DNA of 59,329 nt from an uncultured Bilophila sp. Its GTDB lineage: Bacteria > Desulfobacterota > Desulfovibrionia > Desulfovibrionales > Desulfovibrionaceae. The notes beneath the pieces were generated by a model. The model had not been told where the DNA came from. It saw nothing but the letters and a program-made list of their open reading frames with translations, and searched no databases. Every line of letters starts with the position of its first letter. Position 1 is the first letter of the stretch. This document shows positions 24,868 to 33,768 of this stretch, in pieces. A program made the translations under genes and the position numbers. The stretch is from contig CABKMN010000010.1 in the NCBI GenBank assembly GCA_902373525.1, positions 1 through 59,329 on the forward strand, written 5' to 3'.

Positions 24868-25990
24868 CTTCAATCCCCATGAACATGAGGTTGATGGCGG
24901 TTTCCCGGGCGATCTGCCTCTTTTCGAGCTTCAGGTACGCCGGAGAAGCCAGCTCGACGCGCTTGGCTCCGGCCCGCTCAAGCAGCGCAATCAGCCGCGT
25001 GGGGTTGATGTCTCTGCCCGGCGCGCTGCGCTGCCACACCCGGTACTCTTCAAGCGCCGCTTCAACGGCCTTCGTCACGCTGGCGGCCAGCGGTTCGTCG
25101 GCCTTGCGCAGCCACCAGGTCCCGGCGACGGCATACTCGACCGGCTCCGGAGCCGCGACGATGACCGTGTCCGTCAGCGGACGCACGTCCTCGGCGGACA
25201 GGCGCTCGCGTACCATCTCAAGGATGTTTTCCGGCGGCAGCTCTCCGCCGGTCATGACCGGACGCACGTCGACCGTACCCGGCGTCGGGCACCAGACGGC
25301 GACGTCGGAAATACCCTGATGGACCGCGAGAGCGTGATAGCGGTAGGCCCCGGTCGGACCGGCGACGGAAAACCGCTCCGGGGCCAGCCGGATGCGGGCC
25401 TGATACCCGGCGTCGTCCTCGATATCGGCCCCGAGGCGGCTCGTTTCCACGTTGCGGACGTCGGCGACGTAGGCCAGAGGATCGACCAGCCTGTTGAGCT
25501 GACCGGAAACCAGCCCGTTGCCCTGCGCTCCGACCGCCATGCAGGTTGCGGGCACATCGGCGGACAACGCGCCGGCGGAGATGGTCGCGGTTTCGTCGGT
25601 GGCGAAGGTCAGCTCAGTGTTGCCGTCGCCGGTATTGACACGTGTCCCCTGCGGAATGAACACGGGCCACGCCAGCGCCTCGGCAACGCTGAAGCGAAGC
25701 ACGGTACGAGCCGCGCTCGCCGGAAGCCGCGCCGTGTCGACCATCGCTCCGATGAGGTCCAGATGCGGACCCACGGCGTGCGCCAAAAACTGCTGCCTGC
25801 CGGTTTCGTTGATGTAGGCGACGAGCAGGCTGATGACGTAGGCGTTGGACTCCAAAAAGAGACGCACGGGATCGCCGGGATAGACGGTGTTCCCGGAGGC
25901 CGTTTCGTAGGCGTTGATGACCAGCGTTTCGATCTCCGAAGGCGTCAGTCCCGAAAAATCCACGGCGGCGAAGTCGTCGAGCAGACTCAC
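24860..25990 (-). CDS. Baseplate assembly protein J
   Basis: This 376-residue protein is P2 gpJ-like, a wedge component of the contractile-tail baseplate. It shows ETLVINAYETASGNTVYPGD near the start, LPASAARTVLRFSVAEALAW, IPQGTRVNTGDGNTELTFAT, and the GADIEDDAGYQARIRLAPE motif, all in the usual order, and VYPTP-like WCPTPGTVDVRPVMTGG. The start is GTG 25,990, overlapping the stop of the gpW-like gene as GTGA. The open frame further up is inside that gene. Confidence 0.9.
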   Translation of the reverse strand: MSLLDDFAAVDFSGLTPSEIETLVINAYETASGNTVYPGDPVRLFLESNAYVISLLVAYINETGRQQFLAHAVGPHLDLIGAMVDTARLPASAARTVLRFSVAEALAWPVFIPQGTRVNTGDGNTELTFATDETATISAGALSADVPATCMAVGAQGNGLVSGQLNRLVDPLAYVADVRNVETSRLGADIEDDAGYQARIRLAPERFSVAGPTGAYRYHALAVHQGISDVAVWCPTPGTVDVRPVMTGGELPPENILEMVRERLSAEDVRPLTDTVIVAAPEPVEYAVAGTWWLRKADEPLAASVTKAVEAALEEYRVWQRSAPGRDINPTRLIALLERAGAKRVELASPAYLKLEKRQIARETAINLMFMGIEDD

Positions 25991-26310
25991 GGCGTCACCC
26001 CCTCGCGCAGCTTGAAGGTCACGACCGGACGGAGCTGTCCGTCCAACGTCGAGCCTTCCCGCAACCGGATGCCGATCACCTCGACGCGGGGTTCCTTCTC
26101 CTCGATGGCGTCGGTCAGTTCCGCGATCCGGAGCGCGGATATGACCGGGGCGGGCGCATCGATGTAGCCGCCTGCGGAAGCGAACCGGCAATCAAGCGGC
26201 ACGGAATAGGCGAACGTGGTCAAAATCATGCGGATATTCTGCACGATGGATTCCATACCCGTGGCCCCGATGACGAGCGGGACCGTCTCGCGCATGTCGA
26301 CGACGGGCAT
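25987..26310 (-). CDS. Baseplate protein W (gp25-like lysozyme family)
   Basis: The 107-residue protein matches the size and fold cues of the GPW/gp25 family of baseplate wedge proteins: MESIVQNIRMILTTFAYSVP near the N-terminus and ELTDAIEEKEPRVEVIGIRL in the C-terminal half. The family's typical RFASAG-type 'LDCRFASAGGYIDAPAP' segment sits between them. Its ATG overlaps the gpU-like stop (TGATG), and its stop overlaps the gpJ-like start. This is the P2 order W-J-I. Confidence 0.85.
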   Translation of the reverse strand: MPVVDMRETVPLVIGATGMESIVQNIRMILTTFAYSVPLDCRFASAGGYIDAPAPVISALRIAELTDAIEEKEPRVEVIGIRLREGSTLDGQLRPVVTFKLREGVTP

Positions 26311-26693
26311 CAGTGGTACTCCTTGAGGGCCAATGTCAGGCCGATGGTGTGGACGCCGCCGGGGCCGCTGTTGCGCCAGTTCTGCGTCACGCTTTCGATG
26401 ATGACCCTGCCCCAGTTCCAGCCCGCGAGGATGAGCCGGTTGACCTCGCCGCGCTTGCACATGGACGCGAGGTTGTCCGCTTCCTGCATAGGGTTGACGC
26501 CGAGGCCGGCGTTGAGCGTCATGGTCAGCGAAAACGTGCCCAGCTCCGGCGCGAGGAACTCGACGCAGGGAAGATTCCCCTGCACATGGTGCTCTTCGAT
26601 GCGGGCTTTCCGTTCGCGCGTGACCTGCGACGGCGTGAACACCCGCGAGTCGGACACTTCAAAGACGATCTTGCCGAGCGTGCCGATATGCAT
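26310..26693 (-). CDS. Tail protein U (P2 gpU-like)
   Basis: The 127-residue protein has gpU features: LGKIVFEVSDSRVFTPSQVT at the start, EFLAPELGTFSLTMTLNAGL in the middle, and an ILAGWNWGRVIIESVTQNW to LTLALKEY ending. gpU caps the tail tube or completes the tail in P2. It lies between the gpV-like and the gpW-like genes. In P2, U is elsewhere (after T and before D), so the order here is different but common in related phages. Confidence 0.8.
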   Translation of the reverse strand: MHIGTLGKIVFEVSDSRVFTPSQVTRERKARIEEHHVQGNLPCVEFLAPELGTFSLTMTLNAGLGVNPMQEADNLASMCKRGEVNRLILAGWNWGRVIIESVTQNWRNSGPGGVHTIGLTLALKEYH

Positions 26694-26695
26694 GA

Positions 26696-27370
26696 TCAGC
26701 CCCCGACCGGCGAACCGGAAGTGTCCGGGCCGGAGTCGACGCCGTCATGCTCGTGCTTGCGCACGGACACCGAACCCGCCGTAACATCATTGTCAGGAAC
26801 GGCGACGCCGCCCTCGCGCACGGTGAACGAACCGCGCAGGATGCTGGTGGCGGGCCCGCCGTCATAGCCTTCCTGCGTGAGGTTGCCCTCCAGAGCTATG
26901 TCCGGAGCCTTCAGGCTGATGCAGGTATCGCTCATGACGGAAACATGCCCTTTGGCCTCGACTTCGACGTCGCCCGTCACCCTGGCGACGAGCTTGTGGC
27001 CCACGCGGTCATACCAGAGTTCCGTTCCGTCCTCGTAGCGGACATAGTCCTGCGGCACGTCCCGCGCCGGGGAAGGGTCGCGTCTGGAGTAGCAGGCCCC
27101 GAGAACGACGCCCTGCTCCATCCCCTGCCCGGAAAACAGGCAGGCAACGTGCTCCCCGATGTCCGGGAAACACTGCGCCTTGTCATTCAGCGTGCGGCGC
27201 TGAAGCAGCCGCAGAGGCATGGTGACCATGCCGTCGCCGTCCGGAAGCCGGACGCGGGCCGTGCCCGAAGCGTCCACCCCGGTCACGGTGCCGAAGCGCA
27301 GGCTTGCTCCCCGGTTGGCTTCCAGCGCCGCGATCCGGCGTTCCTGTTGCGCGTAGTCGAATCCGCTCAT
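26696..27370 (-). CDS. Baseplate spike protein V
   Basis: The 224-residue protein fits gpV, the tail spike that pierces the outer membrane. It starts with a helix (YAQQERRIAALEANRGAS), continues with an OB-fold-like part (RFGTVTGVDASGTARVRLPD, CFPDIGEHVACLFSGQGMEQ) and ends with a beta-helix-like stretch (GDVEVEAKGHVSVMSDTCIS, SILRGSFTVREGGVAV). A His-rich tip (RKHEHDGVDSG) may bind a metal ion, as in P2 gpV. The start ATG 27,370 directly follows the gpD-like stop. Confidence 0.87.
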   Translation of the reverse strand: MSGFDYAQQERRIAALEANRGASLRFGTVTGVDASGTARVRLPDGDGMVTMPLRLLQRRTLNDKAQCFPDIGEHVACLFSGQGMEQGVVLGACYSRRDPSPARDVPQDYVRYEDGTELWYDRVGHKLVARVTGDVEVEAKGHVSVMSDTCISLKAPDIALEGNLTQEGYDGGPATSILRGSFTVREGGVAVPDNDVTAGSVSVRKHEHDGVDSGPDTSGSPVGG

Positions 27371-27371
27371 A

Positions 27372-28424
27372 CTAGTACCCCAGCGTCCGGCGCAGCTCGG
27401 CGCTGGTCGTGTATTTCCCACTGATCTTGTGCGTGGCCTTTTCAACGAAATACGTGCCGTCAAACCGTCCGAACCCCGCGAGAATGATGGTGGAGCCGGA
27501 CACCAGACCGGGATGCCCCATGATGTCTATGGAGCCGGCGCCCTCCTTTTCGTTTTTGTCGCGCAGGCCGCTTTTTGCGAACGTCTCGGCCTCGGCGCGG
27601 GATTCGACGCGCCGGTTGATCAACGTGACTTTCCGCCGTTCCCCGTCCTTCCCGGGATCGCCGAAGGAATACGTGACCATCTCGCCTTTTTCCGCGTCCC
27701 AATACTGGACGTCGCAACCGCTGTAGGCCGTGTCCTGCGACTGGTCCTTCAGCGTGTAGCGTTCCGGCGAAAACATGTCTCCGGTCCGGTTGACGGTGAT
27801 GTGAGGCGTTCTGGCGTCGCCGCGGCTGGCGGCCTCGCAAACCAGCTTGCCGTCATGCACCTTGACGTTGACCCCGCGCGCCGAGGCCAGACGCTGCAAA
27901 AAGGGCAGGTCCGACTCTTCGCGCTGGTCCTGACGCCCGAACGGATAGGGATCGGCGTTGTAAAGCAGCTCCAGACCGTTGCGCCCGGCGATTTCCGAGG
28001 CCACGGCCTGCAGCGAATAGTCTTCCCACGCCTGCGTCCGGGGCGTTTCCCGCAGCTCGTCAGTGAGCGCGGCGGAAACGGCCTTGATGCTCACCTTGTC
28101 CGGCGGCCCGGAATGCTCCACCTCGTCGATCTTGAACGCCCCGCAGTTCAGCGAAAGGTGCTTGCCGGGGCCGAGCCAGTCCTCGCAACGGATGGACATG
28201 GTCACCGGCAATCCCTTTTTGAGAGCCTTGGCTTCCAGCCATACGGCATCGCGGTCATGCAGCTCGAGCCGCACCTCGTCGGCCTTGCCCGCCGCGTTGT
28301 CGGTATAGGTCGCGCTGATGAGGTACGGATTGATGGCTCCGGTTACGTCCTGTCCGCCGATGGTCACGGCGAGCCGCACGCGGCGGGCCAGCTCCGATCT
28401 TTGTTGCTGATTGGTTACATCCAC
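27372..28424 (-). CDS. Late control protein D / tail hub (VgrG-like)
   Basis: This 350-residue protein resembles P2 gpD and the VgrG/Pvc8 hub family. Features are VRLELHDRDAVWLEAKALKK near residue 50, FKIDEVEHSGPPDKVSIKAV near 95, SDLPFLQRLASARGVNVKVH near 175, and FDGTYFVEKATHKISGKYTT at the end. It forms the hub at the tube-baseplate joint. The start is a GTG (28,424) that overlaps the end of the gpX-like gene. Despite the historical name, a role in late transcription need not be assumed. Confidence 0.88.
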   Translation of the reverse strand: MDVTNQQQRSELARRVRLAVTIGGQDVTGAINPYLISATYTDNAAGKADEVRLELHDRDAVWLEAKALKKGLPVTMSIRCEDWLGPGKHLSLNCGAFKIDEVEHSGPPDKVSIKAVSAALTDELRETPRTQAWEDYSLQAVASEIAGRNGLELLYNADPYPFGRQDQREESDLPFLQRLASARGVNVKVHDGKLVCEAASRGDARTPHITVNRTGDMFSPERYTLKDQSQDTAYSGCDVQYWDAEKGEMVTYSFGDPGKDGERRKVTLINRRVESRAEAETFAKSGLRDKNEKEGAGSIDIMGHPGLVSGSTIILAGFGRFDGTYFVEKATHKISGKYTTSAELRRTLGY

Positions 28425-28621
28425 GGCGGAAGCTCCATCTGCATATCTTTGGCGGACACGCCGTCCGGGACGCGCAGACTCACCCCGGCGGGGAAGACAA
28501 GCATGTCCATGCAGTCCGGGTTTGCGGCGACAAGCCGGTCCATAAGCCGCTCGTCACCCCACAGCCGGAACGCAATGGCGTCCCAGCGGTCGCCCTGTAC
28601 GGTCACGTACTCAGTGGCCAT
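28415..28621 (-). CDS. Tail protein X (LysM-like)
   Basis: The 68-residue protein is P2 gpX-like: VTVQGDRWDAIAFRLWGDER and LVFPAGVSLRVPDGV match the LysM-type core of the family. It likely links the tube initiator to the spike and may touch peptidoglycan. Its start overlaps the tape measure end by 11 bases, and its end overlaps the gpD-like start. Confidence 0.9.
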   Translation of the reverse strand: MATEYVTVQGDRWDAIAFRLWGDERLMDRLVAANPDCMDMLVFPAGVSLRVPDGVSAKDMQMELPPWM

Positions 28622-31193
28622 AGGCCAATCTCCTTTGATCGCCGACGATGTTGGAGAGCATGCGTGACAGCCTCGTCTCGATCTCGGAGCTGCGGCTGTC
28701 GATGCTCCTCACCAGCGCGTCGCCCATGTCTGCGGCGGGAATGCCGTTGACGGTGACGGGCATGGAAAAATGCAGGGCGACGTTCGGCGCTGCACCACCG
28801 GCGGGATGCGCTCCCGCACTCTGCGGCTTCATCTGTGCCTCGCGTTTTGCCTTCTCCGGGGCGGACGCTTCGGGAACACGGGATTGGACAGGCCCCGCCT
28901 TTGCCTTCTCAGGTTTGGACTCGGAGCCAACGCCGAAGAAATTCCCGACACCCTGCCAAAATCCATCTTTCTTTTCTTCCTGAGCTGCGGAGACAGGCTG
29001 TACCGGGCCGACAAGAGGTTTCTGCGGGGTGACGGCAGGCTGCGCCGGAGCGACGGCAGCCTTCTCCGGTTCCTGCTTCGAGCCGAACCAGTCATCCCAG
29101 AACGAGGTCTCGCGCTTCGGAAGTTCACCCATGCCTGCGTAAACGGCTGAACCATCATCAGACACCCGAGACACGTCGTTAAACTCGCCCCCGTTATCGA
29201 CAATGCCCATCCACTGAGCCACGGTCTTGAGCTTGTCCAAAACCGGAGTGAACAGTTCACTTACCCATTGAAGCTTGTCACCAATCCACGAGACACACTT
29301 GTCAACGACTACCCGCAACGGCTCCCATCTTCTGGACAGAGCATAAACGGCTGTACCGAGCGTGATGACGGATGTAATAATGAAGCCAATAGGATTGGCT
29401 GCGAATGCCAAACCGAGCAAACGGACGGCCCCCGTCAGAACAGTCGTACCCCCGGCGAGAGCAGCCGAAACGCCTTTCTGGACCATCAGTGCCGCTGTAA
29501 ACACCTTTGTCTTGGCGGCGCAGGCCATAGAGACGGCGGCATGATATTTCTGCGCCACCGCCGTTGCGATGACGCTGGGCCTCAGCGCGTTGAAAATGCC
29601 CTTGGCGATCTGCCAGCCGTCGGAAAAGACGGTCGCCGCGTAGCCTCCCGCCAAGGCGGACACCTTGAGTCCGACAAGCGCGATGCCGCCCATCATGACG
29701 GCCTTGGTGGCGCCGGGGAATTCGCCCGTAAGCATCCGAACGGGCTTGATGACGCTGGTTGCGAAGTTGGCGGCATCGGCAAGCGGAGGCAGGAGCACGC
29801 TGCCGATGGTGATGCCGAGAATCTGGCCGGAGGCGGTCAGTCTGTCGATGGCTCCCTGCGTCGTCTTCGAGCGGGTTTCAAATTCCTTGAGCTGGGAACC
29901 CGTGGCCTCTTTGGCGTTGGCCAGCGCGAACACTTCGCGCAGCTTTTGCGGGTTGTTGATGAGCGGAGCCAGCGATGCCAACGATTCCGTGCCGAAAAGC
30001 TCCTTGGCGATGCCCGCCTGCTCCGCTTCGGGCATCTTCTTGATCGCACCGAGAACGGTGAGCAGGGTTTCTTCCGCCTTCTTTCCGCCCTGTTTCATAC
30101 CCTTGGCGATTTCACTGACGTTTCGGAATCCGAGCTGGCGCATGGTCGCCTTTTGCTGCTTGGTCATGGCGTTGCCCTGACTCAACGTCAGCAAAAAATT
30201 CTTCATGGCCGTTCCGGCGGTTTCCTTGTTTTCCGAAGTCGACACCATTGCGGCCGCCAGCCCGACGATGGACTTTTCGGACAGCCCGGCGGTACGCCCG
30301 ACCGCGCCCATCCGCGCCACCACGGAAGATGTGTCCGCCGCCGTGGCGTTCATTTTCGAAGCCACATAGTTCATGGCGTCGCCCATGCCGCGGGTTTGTT
30401 CCGCCGTCAGCTCCATGCGCGACTGATAGGTGGCGAGTCGTTCCCCGGCCTCCTCAGCCGTGATGCCGTAAGCCACGGACATTTCTGCGGCGTCACTCAG
30501 GAAGCGTTTCATCTTTTCGGGATCGAGCTTGCCGTCGGCTCCGTTGGCGACGCCCGCCTCGGCGGCGGCAGCCGCGATCTTGGTCACTTCGGACGCACCA
30601 AGCCCGGTGCGCTCGGAAACGGCGAAGATGTCCTGCTTGACCCGCTTCTCGTCCTCCGGCCGACGGAACTCGGCAACCTTGTTGAGGTCGGCCCAGTTGC
30701 TTTCGTAGTCGATGGCGAGCTTCACCGGCTGGACAACGGCGGCGGCAGTGGCAACAGTGCCCAGTATCTGACTGTTCAGTTCTTTCCGCTTGGTCTGATT
30801 GGCCAGCATCTTCTGCTGGCGTCCCAGCGCGGCTTCGGTGCGCCCGATGGCCGCCGCCGTGGCGTTCTGCGCCTTCGCCATGTTCTCGACGGTGACGCCG
30901 TACTTTTTCGCCGCCCGTTCCGCGCTGCGGAAAGCCCGCTCCGCAGTCCGCACCTGCTCGGTCAACTTGGCGCGGGTTTCAGGAAGGTGAGGTCCCGCGC
31001 TGAGTCTTGCCCGAGCCGCCTGGAGCTCCGCATTTGCCCTGACCAGCGCGCCGGACTTCTGGGAGACGGTCTGTAAACCTTTCAGGTCGGACTTGAGGCC
31101 TTTCACACGCGACGAAACGCTGGTAAAAGCGGAAGCGACGGAAGCTCCGACGGCGGCTCCGACCGCAAACGTCACGCCAAAGGAAGTGCCCAT
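28611..31193 (-). CDS. Tape measure protein (TP901 family)
   Basis: The 860-residue protein sets tail length. The N-terminus is helical (LKSDLKGLQTVSQKSGALVR), and the conserved TP901-type core is VVQPVKLAIDYESNWADLNK, GEVAKIAAAAAEAG-like 'GLGASEVTKIAAAAAEAGVA' and MNYVASKMNATAADTSSVVA. Hydrophobic segments near residues 495-650 could form the membrane channel on injection. The C-terminus is Pro/Ala/Lys-rich and probably disordered. Its ATG (31,193-31,191) shares a CATG with the start of the opposite-strand gene. SD is GGGGA. Confidence 0.92.
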   Translation of the reverse strand: MGTSFGVTFAVGAAVGASVASAFTSVSSRVKGLKSDLKGLQTVSQKSGALVRANAELQAARARLSAGPHLPETRAKLTEQVRTAERAFRSAERAAKKYGVTVENMAKAQNATAAAIGRTEAALGRQQKMLANQTKRKELNSQILGTVATAAAVVQPVKLAIDYESNWADLNKVAEFRRPEDEKRVKQDIFAVSERTGLGASEVTKIAAAAAEAGVANGADGKLDPEKMKRFLSDAAEMSVAYGITAEEAGERLATYQSRMELTAEQTRGMGDAMNYVASKMNATAADTSSVVARMGAVGRTAGLSEKSIVGLAAAMVSTSENKETAGTAMKNFLLTLSQGNAMTKQQKATMRQLGFRNVSEIAKGMKQGGKKAEETLLTVLGAIKKMPEAEQAGIAKELFGTESLASLAPLINNPQKLREVFALANAKEATGSQLKEFETRSKTTQGAIDRLTASGQILGITIGSVLLPPLADAANFATSVIKPVRMLTGEFPGATKAVMMGGIALVGLKVSALAGGYAATVFSDGWQIAKGIFNALRPSVIATAVAQKYHAAVSMACAAKTKVFTAALMVQKGVSAALAGGTTVLTGAVRLLGLAFAANPIGFIITSVITLGTAVYALSRRWEPLRVVVDKCVSWIGDKLQWVSELFTPVLDKLKTVAQWMGIVDNGGEFNDVSRVSDDGSAVYAGMGELPKRETSFWDDWFGSKQEPEKAAVAPAQPAVTPQKPLVGPVQPVSAAQEEKKDGFWQGVGNFFGVGSESKPEKAKAGPVQSRVPEASAPEKAKREAQMKPQSAGAHPAGGAAPNVALHFSMPVTVNGIPAADMGDALVRSIDSRSSEIETRLSRMLSNIVGDQRRLAYGH

Positions 31194-31560
31194 GAAATCC
31201 CCTGATTACGATATTCTTGAACGGATGCGGGAGCAGGAGCGGAAAGCCGCCGACCGCACCCTGTTCTGGTTGCTGATGCTGCTTGTCGCCGCCGTCGCCG
31301 CCTGCGTCGACAAGTGGCTTCTCGGCGCCGCCGACTGGTCCACGGCGGCGGGACACGGCGTTTTCGTCGCCTTGTGCGCCGTTGCGCTGACGTTTTTCGG
31401 CAAGGCCGTGCGCCCCTTCCCGTGGGTCATACCTGTTGCCGCCGCCGTGACCTGCGCCCGAAAGTGGTTCTTCGACGCGCCGACGTGGACGGCGGCTCTG
31501 GATGCCGGGCTGGTCACGGCCCTTGTGCTGCTGGTCATCCTCCACCTCATGAGGCGTTGA
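31192..31560 (+). CDS. Small multi-pass membrane protein on opposite strand (moron candidate)
   Basis: The 122-residue protein is read against the late operon. Four hydrophobic stretches are seen: FWLLMLLVAAVAACVDKWLL, GVFVALCAVALTFFGKAV, WVIPVAAAVTCARKWFF and LVTALVLLVILHLM. The N-terminus is charged (MKSPDYDILERMREQERKAA). AAAGGAAGTGCCC lies just before the ATG, and codon use is regular. Its ATG overlaps that of the tape measure gene in a CATG; its end overlaps the gpE' end by 14 bases. It has no recognised family. It may be a superinfection-exclusion or lysis-related protein expressed in the lysogen. Confidence 0.65.
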   Translation: MKSPDYDILERMREQERKAADRTLFWLLMLLVAAVAACVDKWLLGAADWSTAAGHGVFVALCAVALTFFGKAVRPFPWVIPVAAAVTCARKWFFDAPTWTAALDAGLVTALVLLVILHLMRR

Positions 31561-31958
31561 GGCGTTTTTCCAGCTCGCAGGCCGTGTCCAGCCATGCCGA
31601 CGCCTCGTCAGGCGTCAGGGCCAGCACTTCGCCGAGAGGCCACCGCGTCAGCCGAGACAGGCTGATCACCAGCATCCTGAGCTGCTTCTCCACCGTCCCG
31701 TCCGGATCGCTTCTGGCCCCGAAAGGCCAGCAGCTGATCCTGCAGCCGCTCGTAGTCGTGCATGTCCAACTCGCGCAGGTCCTCGACGCGCAGGCCGGTG
31801 AGCGCCCCGATGAGCGCGGCCTCTTCGATGAGGGAACCGCTGGTGATGGGGTAATCCAGCATGTCGCCCACGGTCGGGCGGCGCATGGTCAGAGTGGACA
31901 AGGTCCGGTCGGCGAGCTGCGCCGGGTATTCAAGCGTAATCTTTGCGGTCTTTTCCAT
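31547..31958 (-). CDS. Frameshifted tail assembly chaperone gpE+E'
   Basis: In a second frame, beyond a slip site near 31,716-31,724, lies a continuation that reads SDPDGTVEKQLRMLVISL, then TRWPLGEVLALTPDEASAWL, ending RLNAS at 31,547. This is the gpE' pattern of P2-like phages. The slip sequence on the minus strand is CTTTCGGGGCC. A +1 shift from TTT to TTC, or a -2 shift on CGG-GGC-C, would join the frames. A CTGGCC/GGCCAG stem spans the site. The product would be about 137 residues. The frameshift is inferred, not shown. Confidence 0.6.
31608..31958 (-). CDS. Tail assembly chaperone gpE (unshifted form)
   Basis: The 116-residue protein is the gpE-like tail assembly chaperone that coats the tape measure before tube assembly. 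Recognisable parts are LTMRRPTVGDMLDYPITSGS and ALIGALTGLRVEDLRELDMH, followed by DYERLQDQLLAFRGQK. The tail after the slip site (KRSGRDGGEAAQDAGDQPVS) looks like chance sequence, which is what one expects where a programmed frameshift normally takes ribosomes to another frame. I chose ATG 31,958 with GAGG six bases before; GTG 31,970 is the alternative. It lies between tube and tape measure, as in all such tails. Confidence 0.8.
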   Translation of the reverse strand: MEKTAKITLEYPAQLADRTLSTLTMRRPTVGDMLDYPITSGSLIEEAALIGALTGLRVEDLRELDMHDYERLQDQLLAFRGQKRSGRDGGEAAQDAGDQPVSADAVASRRSAGPDA

Positions 31959-31966
31959 CGGGTTCC

Positions 31967-32503
31967 TCACATGCCGAGGTCGCTGCGGACCTTGGCGAGA
32001 TAATCGGTTCCGGCAATTACACAGACGAAATTCAGCTTGTCGATTTCCACAAGCTCAACCCCGGCCTGCGACAGCTTCAGGTAGTTGACTTCCATCTCGG
32101 TTTCGGAATCCATCTTCTTGCCCGGCTCGGCCTTGCCCACGCCGAGCTTCTTCGGGACGGTGCGGACCACCAGCTTCACGGCGTCGGTGGCGAACTCCCC
32201 GTTTCCGGCGTCGAACTTCTGCACGCTGGCTCGGATATCGAGCTGATGCGTTTTGGGAGCCAGCAGGGAGACGGCCTTTTCGTTCACCGTATTCCACTTG
32301 AATTTCAGCGTAATACCCTTGAAATGCCCGAGCGTTGGCGTGTCCAGTTCCCCGGCAATGCCGAGGCCGGACATGGACTCGGTGACGTATTCGAGGCTCG
32401 GCAGCTCGATGTCGGCCATGCCGAGCAGCGCGGCGCTGCCCTCAAGGTAGACCTTGGCGTTGACGAGCTTGTCCGGAATGACGTTGGCGGAAGGCAGATT
32501 CAT
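31967..32503 (-). CDS. Major tail tube protein (FII)
   Basis: This 178-residue protein is P2 FII-like: VYLEGSAALLGMADIELPSL at the start, GELDTPTLGHFKGITLKFKW in the middle and YLKLSQAGVELVEIDKLNFV at the end. It forms the inner tube of the contractile tail. It follows the sheath gene by nine bases and precedes gpE. Length and order fit the family. Confidence 0.93.
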   Translation of the reverse strand: MNLPSANVIPDKLVNAKVYLEGSAALLGMADIELPSLEYVTESMSGLGIAGELDTPTLGHFKGITLKFKWNTVNEKAVSLLAPKTHQLDIRASVQKFDAGNGEFATDAVKLVVRTVPKKLGVGKAEPGKKMDSETEMEVNYLKLSQAGVELVEIDKLNFVCVIAGTDYLAKVRSDLGM

Positions 32504-32512
32504 GGCGGCTCC

Positions 32513-33766
32513 TTACGCGGCGAAAAGGTTGTTCAGGTACGAGGGGTCATACTCGACGATGAACCGGATATCCCGCGCCGGAGGCGGGGGCGCGACGTAC
32601 ACATGGAACTTCGCGATGCCGTCGATGAGGTCCGTGCTCGGGTTTTCCGAGGACAGGAAGGCCACCTTGCCTCCGAGGATGTATTCGCGGGCCGCAAGAC
32701 CGTTCAGCCAGATGTTGAACGTGTCGCAAATCTGTTCGACGAACCGGCGGCGCAGGGGCGAGTCGACGAACTGCCACGCGGTCAGCACCAGCGTGTTGCC
32801 GATATAGTTGAACATCCGGCGTACCGGGATGAAGGTGTCCTTGACGTCGGTAACGGCCGGATAGGCCGCAGTACGGTTGCCCCACGCCACCATCTGCCCG
32901 GTGAAATTCAGGCCGGTGACGACGCCCTGTCCGTTGAGATAGGCGGCTTCGGCGGGCGTGAGCGCCAGTTCCTTTCCGGCGTGGCTCATGCCGTTGCAGA
33001 GCAGCCGCTTGTTCGAGGGCGACCAGTAGGGCACGCCCTCGTTGGCGGCGTCGCGGCCGGCAACGGCGGAAGCGAGATGGACGGAACCGGATTCGACGAC
33101 GTCGCCGAAAACCGGCGAGCCGAACATGATCTGCAGAGCCGGGTCGGTGAGGTTGTTTTCCTTCATCCATGCCGGGACTTCCGTGTATTTCATGACGCCG
33201 GCGGGCACCTCGACGATGCCGGTCGCCTTGAAATGTCCGTTGATGCCCACGGACTTCGCGCCGATGACCACGGCCACCGCCGGATCGGAAGAAAAGCCGG
33301 GAGCCAGAATCTGCCCCGGAACCAGCCCGAAACGGGGGAAGACCTCCTCCACCAGCTCCAGTCCGGTACGCAGCCCGGTGGACGCATCGATGCCGCCGAT
33401 GACGTCCGTTTTCGTCACCTTGGAGACGTCCGGCGTCGCCGGAGCCTCGCCCTGCTCCGGCGTCGTGTGCTTCGCCGGGTCAAAGACGTTGATGCACACG
33501 ACGGGCGCAACGCCGTAGCGGGACAGATAAATCTTTGCGGAATCATACAACGTGAAGCCGGATTCGCCTTCCTTCGGCGCGCCGAGCCGGGCCACGAACT
33601 CGGTCATGGAAAAGATGAGCAGCGGCTTGTTGACGGGCCGCTCCGTGCCTTCGGGCAGGTTGTGGATCGGGGCCGTGCCGATGATGACCGGGAGCGAGAC
33701 GTCGACGCGCACCGGCGCGACGATGCCGGTGGCGGTCTCTTCCCAGCAGACGCCGTGATTGTACAT
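32513..33766 (-). CDS. Tail sheath protein (FI)
   Basis: The 417-residue protein is a contractile tail sheath. Family marks are GRTAAYPAVTDVKDTFIPVR, RRMFNYIGNTLVLTAWQFVD and the final RDIRFIVEYDPSYLNNL. The first 100 residues hold VSLPVIIGTAPIHNLPEGTE, typical of FI. The start has AAGGAG five bases before. Because sheath, tube, gpJ and gpV are all present, the tail is contractile, although the head is lambda-like. Confidence 0.95.
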   Translation of the reverse strand: MYNHGVCWEETATGIVAPVRVDVSLPVIIGTAPIHNLPEGTERPVNKPLLIFSMTEFVARLGAPKEGESGFTLYDSAKIYLSRYGVAPVVCINVFDPAKHTTPEQGEAPATPDVSKVTKTDVIGGIDASTGLRTGLELVEEVFPRFGLVPGQILAPGFSSDPAVAVVIGAKSVGINGHFKATGIVEVPAGVMKYTEVPAWMKENNLTDPALQIMFGSPVFGDVVESGSVHLASAVAGRDAANEGVPYWSPSNKRLLCNGMSHAGKELALTPAEAAYLNGQGVVTGLNFTGQMVAWGNRTAAYPAVTDVKDTFIPVRRMFNYIGNTLVLTAWQFVDSPLRRRFVEQICDTFNIWLNGLAAREYILGGKVAFLSSENPSTDLIDGIAKFHVYVAPPPPARDIRFIVEYDPSYLNNLFAA

Positions 33767-33768
33767 GC

